A DNA stretch of 6,118 bases from Rickettsia typhi (GTDB lineage Bacteria > Pseudomonadota > Alphaproteobacteria > Rickettsiales > Rickettsiaceae): the NCBI GenBank assembly GCA_945878545.1, contig CAMCTQ010000078.1:1-6118 (forward strand). The letters run 5' to 3'. Both the position numbers and the translations under genes were made by a program. Below the pieces are notes generated by a model. It made no database searches. It was not told the DNA's origin and saw only the letters and a list, made by a program, of their open reading frames with translations. Below, piece by piece: positions 1-5,903 of this stretch (position 1 is the stretch's first letter; every line of letters begins with the position of its first letter).

Positions 1-133
1 AGCTTCCCTGTGGGTCGATATCTACTATTGCTACTCTTCGTCCGGTTTGTGCCAGAGATACAGCAATGTGGGCAGCGATAGTTGTTTTCCCTGCTCCGCC
101 TTTCTGCCCAGCTATTGTAATTACTTTTAACAT
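1..133 (-). CDS. parA: ParA-family partition ATPase, 5' part only
   Basis: Reading leftward from an ATG at 133, the first 44 codons are visible and the gene leaves the window at base 1. The protein opens with MLKVITIAGQ and then has the deviant Walker A motif KGGAGKTT at residues 11-18, with the signature lysines K11 and K16. DIDPQGS at residues 38-44 is the A' motif that follows in ParA/Soj ATPases. These two motifs at this spacing identify the ParA/MinD branch of P-loop ATPases, which dimerise on ATP, bind DNA non-specifically and move chromosomes, plasmids or other cargo. A weak GAGA sits about 7 bases before the ATG. The gene is divergent from the acetyltransferase at 303, with a 169-base gap that must hold both promoters. 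No ParB is visible, so whether this is a chromosomal, plasmid-derived or cargo-positioning ParA cannot be decided. The family call is firm; the symbol is generic. Confidence 0.9.
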   Translation of the reverse strand, partial: MLKVITIAGQKGGAGKTTIAAHIAVSLAQTGRRVAIVDIDPQGS

Positions 134-245
134 AAAATTTCTCATAACAAATTAATAATTTCATTAAATATTAAATGTAGTTAAATGTCTAAACTAAAAG
201 CTTGTTATATTTGTAAGTAATTGATTTACTGTTATGTTTTTTCTA

Positions 246-292
246 TGGTATAGTTGCTTCAATTGGTAAATATATGCAGAATTTGCTGAGGA
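246..292 (+). promoter_or_regulatory. Probable extended -10 promoter and Shine-Dalgarno for the acetyltransferase
   Basis: TGGTATAGT at 246-254 is an extended -10 element (TGN followed by TATAGT, 5 of 6 matches to TATAAT). A TTGATT at 221-226 lies 22 bases upstream of it, too far for a standard -35. The same TTGATT is 17 bases from the weaker TATGGT at 244-249, so two overlapping readings exist. Transcription would begin near 260. TGAGGA at 287-292 is a good Shine-Dalgarno, 10 bases before the ATG at 303, and supports that start. Sequence inspection only. Confidence 0.5.
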
Positions 293-302
293 ATTATAGA
301 TA

Positions 303-776
303 ATGAATAAATCATCAGAACCTTTGATCATACCAGCAACCATTGCTGATTATCCAATCATCCAGAATATGGCGAGGTTTTATGTTTACGATTTGTCTCG
401 TGAATGCGGATCTATTTCTAGTGAGTGGGCGATGCCAGCCAATGGCCTTTACGAATGTTTTGACTTCAAGATTTATTTTGAAGATGAACGTCGCTTTCCT
501 TATCTTATCAAGATAGGGAATGAATTAGCGGGTTTTATTTTGGTTGATAAAGAGGTAAAAGATAAAAAGAGCCATTGGAATATGGGTGAATTCTTTGTTA
601 TAGCCAAATTCCAGAGTAAAGGTGTAGGTAAGCAAGTTGCGCGGCAGATTTTTGATGAGTATCATGGGGTGTGGGAAGTGTCTGTTATTCCTGAAAATCG
701 TAGCGGCTTAATCTTTTGGGAAGGAATGATAGGTGTTTACAGTCGTGGCAAATTTAATTGCGAAACAAAGATTTAA
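303..776 (+). CDS. GNAT-family N-acetyltransferase, probably truncated at the C-terminus
   Basis: A 157-residue cytosolic protein of the GCN5-related acetyltransferase superfamily, which transfers an acetyl group from acetyl-CoA to an amine. The core is clear: a strand with FPYLIKIGNELAGFILVDKE (65-84), then NMGEFFVIAKF (93-103) leading into the acetyl-CoA pyrophosphate-binding loop QSKGVGK (104-110, the Q/RxxGxG/A signature). The helix QVARQIFDEY and the strand WEVSVIPENRSGLIFWE (124-140) follow. This order resembles the small predicted acetyltransferases whose core runs AEFFV, GVG, WEV, NxxAxxFW. The substrate cannot be told from sequence. In that group the chain usually continues past the FW helix with another strand; here it ends at CETKI, where the gene meets a transposase remnant and an inverted repeat, so loss of the last segment is likely. 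No signal peptide or membrane segment is seen. The start is set by TGAGGA 10 bases upstream. It may or may not still be active. Confidence 0.85.
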   Translation: MNKSSEPLIIPATIADYPIIQNMARFYVYDLSRECGSISSEWAMPANGLYECFDFKIYFEDERRFPYLIKIGNELAGFILVDKEVKDKKSHWNMGEFFVIAKFQSKGVGKQVARQIFDEYHGVWEVSVIPENRSGLIFWEGMIGVYSRGKFNCETKI

Positions 777-984
777 GGACTGATGGATAATATGTCCTTA
801 AAACTTCTAAATGAGCTTTGCCAAAACCTTCAATCATACCCCAGCTGGCACCAGCAGCAATTTCTACTACACTCAAAAACAGGATTTCTATTAATGGATA
901 GTCAATTTTACTTCTTTGCCTTTTGTCTTTTATCGCACCAAAATATTCTTCAAATCCTTGCAGAAACTCTTTCTCACTTTGCAT
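754..984 (-). pseudogene. ISAs1-family transposase, N-terminal remnant
   Basis: Read leftward, the fragment contains EKEFLQGFEEYFGAIKDKRQ, then a segment beginning YPLIEILFLSVVEIAAGASW, then GMIEGFGKAHLEVLRTYYP. This is the N-terminal DDE_Tnp_1-associated domain of ISAs1-type (H-repeat) transposases, whose usual pattern is F..I.DPR....Y PL.EIL...V...IAGA..W..IE.FG..., and a full protein is some 350-400 residues. Here similarity stops after RTYYP; the last codons (SVLKSLFRN, stop at 754-756) look like read-through into unrelated DNA, and no catalytic Asp/Glu residues are present. The ATG at 984 has AGAGG about 6 bases upstream and is preferred over a GTG at 990. The remnant converges on the acetyltransferase gene and overlaps its last 23 bases. 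It cannot code for an active transposase. The family assignment is by pattern recognition and fairly sure. Confidence 0.8.
772..802. repeat. 9-bp perfect inverted repeat at the acetyltransferase/transposase junction
   Basis: TTTAAGGAC (772-780) and its exact complement GTCCTTAAA (794-802) flank a 13-base spacer. The acetyltransferase stop TAA (774-776) lies in the left arm. The right arm lies within the transposase codons for VLRT, so it is the original transposase sequence and the left arm looks like an inverted copy or chance match at the break. It could fold as a hairpin between convergent genes, but no T-run follows on either side, so a terminator role is weak. Confidence 0.6.
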
Positions 985-1099
985 TAACACCTCTCAAACC
1001 TAGTTAATACCAAAGCTTTAGAGTATTTTACTTCTCTTGCCAATAATTTTATTGTTAATAAAAATTTACTTCATGTTCATGAGGTGACCCGTGATACTA

Positions 1100-1128
1100 T
1101 TGACTTTTTATTTAATATATATTAATAT
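1100..1128 (+). promoter_or_regulatory. Strong sigma70-type promoter for the repeat-protein gene
   Basis: TTGACT (1100-1105, 5 of 6 to TTGACA) is followed after exactly 17 bases by TAATAT (1123-1128, 4 of 6 to TATAAT). The spacer is almost pure A/T. Transcription from about 1135 would give a leader of roughly 25 bases before the ATG at 1161. A small dyad, TCATG-TT-CATGA (1071-1082), lies 17 bases upstream of the -35 and might be an operator half-site pair, which is speculative. Confidence 0.6.
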
Positions 1129-1160
1129 ATCTTTAATGAATTAATTGGGTAATAGTTACT

Positions 1161-3338
1161 ATGTCTAAATCATTAGAAAAATTAGAAGCTTTAGAAGGGG
1201 TTGCAGCGGTTGATATCGTTAATATTGATGCGGCAGCAATAGTTGATGAAGAGGTGCGCGAGATCAGTTTAGTAGGAATTAGTACTTGGGATAAATCAAA
1301 AGAATTAGAATTCTTTACAACTTTTTCCACTATGAAGGCAGAAAATGTAAGCGTCGTTCTTAATTCATTAACAGACCCTGGTGATATCCATTATTTCATA
1401 GGTAAATTATTTGAATTACCAAAACAAACATTACAACTTATTTTTAAAACTCATACCGTTGAACTGTTGAAAAATTTAAGTGATGATATGAAAGTTGTAT
1501 TTATCCAGAAATTATTACCAAATCAAGAAACATTACAACTTATTTTTGAAACTCATGCAGTTGATTTATTAAAAAATTCAGGAAAATTTCAGCCCGTTTT
1601 TATCATGAAATTTCTTGCCTTACCAAAACAAACATTACAACTTATTTTTGAAACTCATGCTGTTGATTTATTAAAAAATTCAGGAAAAATGCTGCCCATT
1701 TTTATCGAGAAATTATTTGAATTACCAGAACAAACATTACAACCTATTCTTGAAACTCATGCTGTTGAACTGTTAAAAAACTCAGGAGAATTTCAGTTTG
1801 TTTTTATCGAGAAATTATTTGAATTACCAGAACAAACATTGCAACCTATTCTTGAAACCCATGCTGTTGAACTGTTAAAAAATTCAGGAGAATCTCAGTC
1901 TGTTTTTATCGAGAAATTATTTGAATTACCAGAACAAACATTGCAACCTATTCTTGAAACTCATGCCATTGATCTGGTTCATAATTCAGGTGAGAATCAA
2001 TTTATTTTTTTTGGTAGTTTATGTAGCAATATAAACAACGAAAAAATCATTCTTTCAGAAGCAACAATGCATAGTTTAGCAACTATTGAAGGCAATATCA
2101 TAAGCCATGATTTACTAGCATTGATGAAGCCGTTGATAACTCAAATCAATCAAGAAACACTTGATCCAATAGTAAAAGCATTACTAGAAAAAACTTATGC
2201 TTTGTCAAGCTCTTGTGGAGATGAAGGGAGGACTCAATTCACACAAAATTTAGTGAATAAATTGAAGGAGGTTATTGATCAAAGCCCTAGTCTGAGAAAA
2301 ATTTTAGAAAAATCAGCATTGTCTGATGGAAGTATTTTTATAGGAAATACAGGAGATTTAGCTAAAACAGCTGTTGGTTCATTTTCCCAAACAAGTAATA
2401 ATATACACACACAAGGTATTAAAGACAATTATGGTGTAGATGATATTATCAGTAATTTAGTACATGAATCCACTCATAAAGTTATTAGTGGATTATATAA
2501 CAACAATGCCTTACCTTATGCAAATGGTGATGAACAGAGTTTTGCAGAAATTCAGCGAGCAATGGATAGGGAATTGATTGATACGAAAGCTCTATTTTCA
2601 AATTTATATATTGATAAATACGAACAATTAACTCAAAGCGGCCAAGTTTTTTCAGAAAACGATTTAAGAAGTCAGGAGTTACAAGATACTTGGTTACAAT
2701 CAATGGTTCAGTTATATTCAACAGAAAAAATGGTTGTTATTGAAATTTTACCTTGGCTTACCGAGCATACAGCGCTAAATATTCTTACCAAAACAAGTAA
2801 TAACAGCGTTAGTGCAGAATTTGCCCAAATAGTTTGGCAATATTTACAGGACACAGTAATAAGGCCGATAAATGATAATGCCGCAGTTATAGAAATGGAG
2901 CAAATGCCAGAGAGTTTGTGTTTAGTAGTTCCTCCAGAAGCAACAAGTGACATAGCAAAGATAGCCAAAGAGTTGGTTAAAAGTGGTGAGGTTAGTGTTG
3001 AGTGGTTAGCTCAAGGAGAAGCTGGACAATTGGCTTTTAGATCAATCAACAGAGATGATAAAAGTAAACTTATTAATGATTTATTTAAGACTGTACATCC
3101 CGATAATCAACTTACTTATATCAAAAAATTACTCAAACTAGATCCTCAATTACTACAACCTATTCTTGAAAAAGCATTAATAGAAGGGGTCAATATAAAA
3201 GAATTAGTCCCAGATTTACAAAAACATGAATTCTTACACATTCTAAAACCAGAGAGTTCATTCTTAGCACAAGAAGCTCTTGAAAGCAAAGATGAGTGTA
3301 ATGAGGTTGCTGCTATTGGACACAGTGAAGACGATTAA
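1161..3338 (+). CDS. Large tandem-repeat protein with an HESTH (HExxH) metallopeptidase-like motif
   Basis: An uncharacterised 725-residue protein; I do not recognise a named family. Layout: an acidic N-terminal segment (1-78) with no signal peptide; six tandem 33-35-residue repeats (79-282); a helical linker (283-385); a central region (about 386-480); a long helical C-terminal part; and an acidic tail ending HSEDD. Each repeat has two predicted amphipathic helices and should stack as an alpha-solenoid, a fold normally used to bind proteins or nucleic acid. The central region contains IISNLVHESTHKV with H435, E436 and H439, matching the HExxH zinc motif. E463 in FAEIQRAMD, 24 residues beyond H439, is a possible third ligand. 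A decayed repeat copy, YIKKLLKLDPQLLQPILE, recurs at 653-670. There is no membrane segment. The Shine-Dalgarno is weak (GGGT about 11 bases upstream), but the promoter at 1100-1128 supports this start. Dead transposase genes lie on both sides. A secreted host-directed effector is a guess; the peptidase activity is inferred from the motif only. Confidence 0.85.
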   Translation: MSKSLEKLEALEGVAAVDIVNIDAAAIVDEEVREISLVGISTWDKSKELEFFTTFSTMKAENVSVVLNSLTDPGDIHYFIGKLFELPKQTLQLIFKTHTVELLKNLSDDMKVVFIQKLLPNQETLQLIFETHAVDLLKNSGKFQPVFIMKFLALPKQTLQLIFETHAVDLLKNSGKMLPIFIEKLFELPEQTLQPILETHAVELLKNSGEFQFVFIEKLFELPEQTLQPILETHAVELLKNSGESQSVFIEKLFELPEQTLQPILETHAIDLVHNSGENQFIFFGSLCSNINNEKIILSEATMHSLATIEGNIISHDLLALMKPLITQINQETLDPIVKALLEKTYALSSSCGDEGRTQFTQNLVNKLKEVIDQSPSLRKILEKSALSDGSIFIGNTGDLAKTAVGSFSQTSNNIHTQGIKDNYGVDDIISNLVHESTHKVISGLYNNNALPYANGDEQSFAEIQRAMDRELIDTKALFSNLYIDKYEQLTQSGQVFSENDLRSQELQDTWLQSMVQLYSTEKMVVIEILPWLTEHTALNILTKTSNNSVSAEFAQIVWQYLQDTVIRPINDNAAVIEMEQMPESLCLVVPPEATSDIAKIAKELVKSGEVSVEWLAQGEAGQLAFRSINRDDKSKLINDLFKTVHPDNQLTYIKKLLKLDPQLLQPILEKALIEGVNIKELVPDLQKHEFLHILKPESSFLAQEALESKDECNEVAAIGHSEDD
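1395..2006 (+). repeat. Six tandem ~102-bp coding repeats
   Basis: The units start at residues 79, 114, 147, 181, 215 and 249 of the repeat protein and are 35, 33, 34, 34, 34 and 34 residues long. Each opens with FI.KLFELPEQTLQ, continues with a segment like PILETHAVELLKNSG, and ends in a variable tail. Units 4, 5 and 6 (1701-1802, 1803-1904, 1905-2006) are the closest at DNA level: units 4 and 5 differ at only 5 of 102 bases, which points to recent duplication or gene conversion. Units 1-3 carry the variants PKQTLQLIF or NQETLQLIF and are older. Number and order of units may vary between strains. Confidence 0.95.
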
Positions 3339-3386
3339 TGAAAATCTTTTTGCACTTCCTACTGGTTATCTGCAAAGGGCAATTGC

Positions 3387-3470
3387 ATGAAATTTTTAAC
3401 ACTTATAACATTCATTACACCGTTAAATTTATCAAATTCTTTGTTTATAAGAAATTCATGGAAGTACTAA
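3387..3470 (+). CDS. Doubtful 27-residue ORF, hydrophobic N-terminus
   Basis: ATG at 3387 is preceded by AAAGGG about 7 bases upstream, a plausible Shine-Dalgarno. The product begins MKFLTLITFITPLNLSNSLF and ends NSWKY at a TAA (3468-3470). The first residues look like the start of a signal peptide or a short hydrophobic peptide, and the stop lies just before the hairpin at 3473-3504, so the order RBS, ORF, hairpin is gene-like. It is nevertheless very short and lies in DNA littered with relics, so it may equally be the stump of a lost secreted-protein gene or chance. Confidence 0.2.
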   Translation: MKFLTLITFITPLNLSNSLFIRNSWKY

Positions 3471-3472
3471 GC

Positions 3473-3504
3473 GACTAGTTTTTTTAGAAAAAACAAAACT
3501 AGTC
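3473..3504. terminator. Strong hairpin downstream of the repeat-protein gene
   Basis: GACTAGTTTT (3473-3482) and AAAACTAGTC (3495-3504) form a perfect 10-bp stem with a 12-base A/T-rich loop. It stands 134 bases after the stop of the repeat-protein gene and is the only convincing stem in this gap. No U-run follows the 3' arm on the plus strand, so it is not a textbook intrinsic terminator. It could be a 3'-end processing or stabilising hairpin, or an end of a lost mobile element. Confidence 0.4.
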
Positions 3505-3575
3505 ACCTACTTACAGGTTTTATTACAAAATACAACTATCATTTGGTTAATCGTGCTAATATATTTTTATGATAA

Positions 3576-3917
3576 AAAGATCAGAAAGGTATTGAATTGC
3601 ATTGTAAAACTCTTAAAATTTCATGCAATCGTCCTGGGTTTCGACATGTATGTCCCAGAGGAAGTGCGGTATATGCAGATAAGAGTTATTGTACTTCTCC
3701 AGCAAAGATTGCTGCAAAGCCAAATAAGAAAAACAACATGAAAGACAAGAATTTTGATCTTGATAAATATTATACTAAGCTCTGAAGTCCTTTTGAAAGA
3801 GTATTTTCGCAAGAGAATAAACGAACAAGTTATGTTGGGATAGCAAAGAATCAGTTTGCCACATTTATGAATGCGATACGCTTTAATTTAAAACGATTAT
3901 GCATTTTAGCGACTTAA
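3576..3917 (+). pseudogene. IS5-type DDE transposase, C-terminal remnant with an in-frame stop
   Basis: The open frame starts after a TAA at 3573-3575 and reads into HVCPRGSAVYADKSYC, then KKNNMKDKNFDLDKYYTKL. A TGA at 3783-3785 interrupts it. The same frame then continues with SPFERVFSQENKR, a segment beginning SYVGIAKNQFATFMNAIRFN, and LKRLCILAT to a TAA at 3915-3917. This is the C-terminal third of an IS5/IS4-superfamily DDE transposase: VYADK holds the second Asp, ERVFSQ..KR holds the catalytic Glu, and KNQF...FNLKRL is the conserved end. In relatives an Arg codon normally precedes SP(Y/F)ERVF, so the TGA is probably a CGA-to-TGA change. About ten residues between KIAAK and KKNNMK also seem missing relative to what I remember of the family. 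The N-terminal two thirds are absent, so the element is dead. Confidence 0.85.
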
Positions 3918-4180
3918 AGTACAAGGGATTGATAGGCCTTGAGAGCCATAAATACAGAAAACCTTGAGAATTTAGCACTAAATGATTCTTGAATGATGAT
4001 AAAAACCAATTCTTACCCCAGTAATTTTGATTCACGGATTTTTTAAGGCTAAAATTCACCAAATCATCATCTGGCAACAAGCTCATAATGGGCGTAGGAA
4101 AGAATTAGTTATTTCTGAAAATAGTAGAGCTCAACCCAACCACACTGTATTATTTTTACTTTTGATTCGAGCAAGCAAAG
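3918..4180. other. Relic intergenic DNA, no supportable gene
   Basis: I find no RNA gene and no convincing coding region here. Short open frames exist on both strands (a rightward one from a TTG at 4027, a leftward one from an ATG at 4086), but neither has a recognisable motif or a Shine-Dalgarno. The rightward one also runs through the coaD promoter. A small direct repeat CCTTGAGA occurs at 3937-3944 and 3962-3969. The first part is probably the tail of the dead IS5-type element, though I could not identify its terminal inverted repeat. Confidence 0.5.
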
Positions 4181-4187
4181 TAAGAAC

Positions 4188-4220
4188 GCAGATTAAGATG
4201 GATGTTATAATACAATCTGC
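4188..4220. repeat. Inverted repeat bracketing the coaD -10 element
   Basis: GCAGATT (4188-4194) and its exact complement AATCTGC (4214-4220) are separated by 19 bases that contain the extended -10 TGTTATAAT (4203-4211). The right arm would lie at about the transcription start. The position suits a repressor operator, but 7-bp arms can arise by chance in such DNA. Confidence 0.45.
4203..4211 (+). promoter_or_regulatory. Extended -10 promoter for coaD-alr
   Basis: TGTTATAAT is a perfect extended -10 (TGN plus TATAAT), 51 bases before the coaD start. No good -35 hexamer lies 16-18 bases upstream, which extended -10 promoters do not need. Transcription would start near 4218 and give a leader of about 45 bases that is very A/T-rich and shows no clear Shine-Dalgarno. 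Confidence 0.6.
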
Positions 4221-4262
4221 TATTTTATCAACTGTTTTATAAAATAAAATGTATTTAAAAAT

Positions 4263-4760
4263 ATGATAAAAAAAACAATAGGAATCTATCCCGGAACGTT
4301 CGATCCAATAACAAATGGGCATGCTGATATAATTGCTAGAGCTAGCAAGATTACAGATGAGTTAATTCTGGCAATTTCTACTTCTTATAGCAAACATCCT
4401 ATGTTTTCCGTAGAAGAAAGATGTGAACTTGCTCAAATTTATCTGGAAAAATATAATATTGCTAGTAATGTAAGAGTGATGAAATTTGATGGATTACTAG
4501 TTAATTTTGCGAGGGTGGTTCGAGCTGATTTTATTGTCCGGGGACTTCGAGCTGTTTCTGATTTTGAGTATGAATTTCAGATGGCTTGTATGAATTCAAG
4601 ATTAGATGGAAATATAGAAACGATATTTTTGCCGGCTTCAGAAAAAAATCAGTTTATCTCTTCGAGATTAGTAAAAGAAATTGCAAGCCTTGGGGGGCCT
4701 ATTTCTGCTTTTGTAATTCCAGAGATAGAAGAAAAGGTAATAGAGTATTATAAAAAATGA
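4263..4760 (+). CDS. coaD: Phosphopantetheine adenylyltransferase
   Basis: This cytosolic enzyme joins 4'-phosphopantetheine and ATP to make dephospho-CoA and pyrophosphate, the penultimate step of coenzyme A synthesis. At 165 residues it has the normal bacterial length of about 160. Diagnostic motifs are all present: the nucleotidyltransferase start GIYPGTFDPITNGH (7-20) with the T/HxGH box TNGH, SKHPMFS (43-49), the substrate-binding RGLRAVSDFEYE (93-104), and the C-terminal ISSRLVKEIASLGG (132-145), equivalent to the usual ISST.VRE. The ATG at 4263 places the first motif at the family-typical position, although no Shine-Dalgarno is visible in the A-rich leader. The stop overlaps the alr start as ATGA, so the two genes should be co-translated. 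In a Rickettsiales cell with a reduced pathway this step would depend on phosphopantetheine made or imported upstream. No sign of decay. Confidence 0.97.
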   Translation: MIKKTIGIYPGTFDPITNGHADIIARASKITDELILAISTSYSKHPMFSVEERCELAQIYLEKYNIASNVRVMKFDGLLVNFARVVRADFIVRGLRAVSDFEYEFQMACMNSRLDGNIETIFLPASEKNQFISSRLVKEIASLGGPISAFVIPEIEEKVIEYYKK

Positions 4761-5854
4761 TTACTTCGAGATGCACTCTTACAATAGACCTTGATATTAT
4801 AAAAGATAATTATCAAACTTTGCAAAAAATTTGTACGACGGCAGAAGTAGGAGCCGCTGTTAAGGCTAATTGCTATGGTCTTGGAGTGCAGCAAATTGCG
4901 CCTATGCTTGCTAATTCTGGTTGTAGACATTTCTTTGTTGCCAATAAAGATGAAGGAGTAGCTTTAAGAGGAGTTTTGAATAATATACATGACACTCCGA
5001 ACATCTATGTTTTAAACGGTTATTTTGTTGGAGATAAATCTGATTTTATAAGATGTAATCTTATTCCGGTTTTAAACTCCCTAAAACAATTAGAATTATG
5101 GCAGGATTTAGCGCATCAACTAAATAAGAAACTTCCTTGTTTCCTGCATATTGACACGGGAATGAACCGTCTTGGTATACCAGAACGTGAAGTTAGGATT
5201 TTATCAGAAGATATCGATGGTATAAATGTTTTATGTGTAATGAGTCATTTATCTTCATCGGAAGAACCGGATAATGAGGAAAATGCAGGACAGTTGATGA
5301 AATTTCAAAAAATATCAGCGTTGTTTCCGAGTGCTAAAAAAAGTCTAGTAAATTCTAGTGGCATTTTTTTAGGTCCAGAATATCATTTTGGTATTGCGCG
5401 TCCAGGGGTTGCTCTTTATGGTGTTAACCCAACGCCTTATCTATTAGAATCTGTCATTAAGAATCCAGTGAATCTTATGGCTCCTATAGTGCAAATTAAA
5501 GATTTAGATGAAGGGCAGTATGTTGGTTATAACGGGACATATCAAGCTAGTGAGGCACATTTAGTTGCGACGTTGCCGCTTGGTTATGCGGACGGATATT
5601 CTAGGTCTCTTAGTAATAAAGGAATAGTATTCATTAATGATAAACCAGCGCCTGTAATAGGCAGAGTATCAATGGATTTAATTACTATTGATGTTAGCAA
5701 AATACCAGCAGAAGAGTTATTTTTAGGACAGAAAGTAGAAATTATAGGAAAAAATATGAGCCTTGATAAAATTGCAAATATTGCTGGAACAAATGGTTAT
5801 GAAATATTAACTATGCTTGGTAATAGATATCATAGAGTTTATACTGCCTATTAG
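4757..5854 (+). CDS. alr: Alanine racemase
   Basis: A PLP-dependent fold-type III enzyme that interconverts L- and D-alanine, supplying D-Ala for peptidoglycan. The 365 residues match the family's usual 360-380. The PLP lysine is K36 in AAVKANCYGLG (33-43). HIDTGMNRLG (131-140) carries the conserved Arg, and MSHLSSSE (162-169), NSSGIF (199-204) and ARPGVALYG (214-222) follow. VGYNGTY (256-262) should hold the second catalytic base, Tyr258. GYADGYSR (276-283), IGRVSMDL (301-308) and NGYEILTMLGNRYHRVY (346-362) complete the beta-barrel and C-terminal domain. The lysine motif reads NCYGLG where many relatives have NAYGHG; I regard that as lineage variation since everything else is intact. The ATG at 4757 overlaps the coaD stop by four bases, which suggests translational coupling and a shared promoter upstream of coaD. 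A YhfX-like or other amino-acid racemase is possible but unlikely given the full motif set. Confidence 0.96.
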   Translation: MITSRCTLTIDLDIIKDNYQTLQKICTTAEVGAAVKANCYGLGVQQIAPMLANSGCRHFFVANKDEGVALRGVLNNIHDTPNIYVLNGYFVGDKSDFIRCNLIPVLNSLKQLELWQDLAHQLNKKLPCFLHIDTGMNRLGIPEREVRILSEDIDGINVLCVMSHLSSSEEPDNEENAGQLMKFQKISALFPSAKKSLVNSSGIFLGPEYHFGIARPGVALYGVNPTPYLLESVIKNPVNLMAPIVQIKDLDEGQYVGYNGTYQASEAHLVATLPLGYADGYSRSLSNKGIVFINDKPAPVIGRVSMDLITIDVSKIPAEELFLGQKVEIIGKNMSLDKIANIAGTNGYEILTMLGNRYHRVYTAY

Positions 5855-5861
5855 AGTTTAG

Positions 5862-5903
5862 GACTAAAGACGCTGGATTTTTTGGGGATTAAGCTGTTTA
5901 GTC
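5862..5903. repeat. Inverted repeat after alr, possible weak terminator
   Basis: GACTAAA (5862-5868) pairs with TTTAGTC (5897-5903). Inside it GCT (5872-5874) can pair with AGC (5892-5894) across small internal loops, leaving a 17-base loop that contains TTTTTT and GGGG. It begins 7 bases after the alr stop. There is no T-run after the 3' arm, so termination efficiency is doubtful and some read-through into the permease gene is possible. Confidence 0.4.

Noticed and set aside
783..1007. Rightward 74-codon open frame
   Set aside because: It is the complement of the ISAs1 transposase remnant, which has clear family similarity on the other strand.
1040..1066. AATTTTATT/AATAAAAATT imperfect dyad upstream of the repeat gene
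   Set aside because: Pure A/T with an unpaired base; such dyads are expected by chance in this composition.
1395..2006. TALE-like DNA-binding repeats, because the units are 34 residues with two variable positions
   Set aside because: The unit sequence (FIEKLFELPEQTLQ and so on) does not match the TALE core, and the variable positions 31 and 33 are not the adjacent pair at 12/13 of TALE units. Length alone is not enough.
1395..2006. CRISPR-like periodic array
   Set aside because: The period is 102 bp, in frame with an open gene, with no short repeats separated by unique spacers.
2485..2968. Two leftward open frames inside the repeat-protein gene
   Set aside because: Antisense shadows of a long coding frame, with no recognisable motif or ribosome binding site.
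4155..4182. Possible tRNA T-arm (GATTCGAGC)
   Set aside because: No acceptor stem, D-arm or anticodon arm can be drawn around it.
4027..4242. Rightward 71-codon open frame from a TTG
   Set aside because: No family resemblance, no Shine-Dalgarno, and it runs through the coaD promoter.
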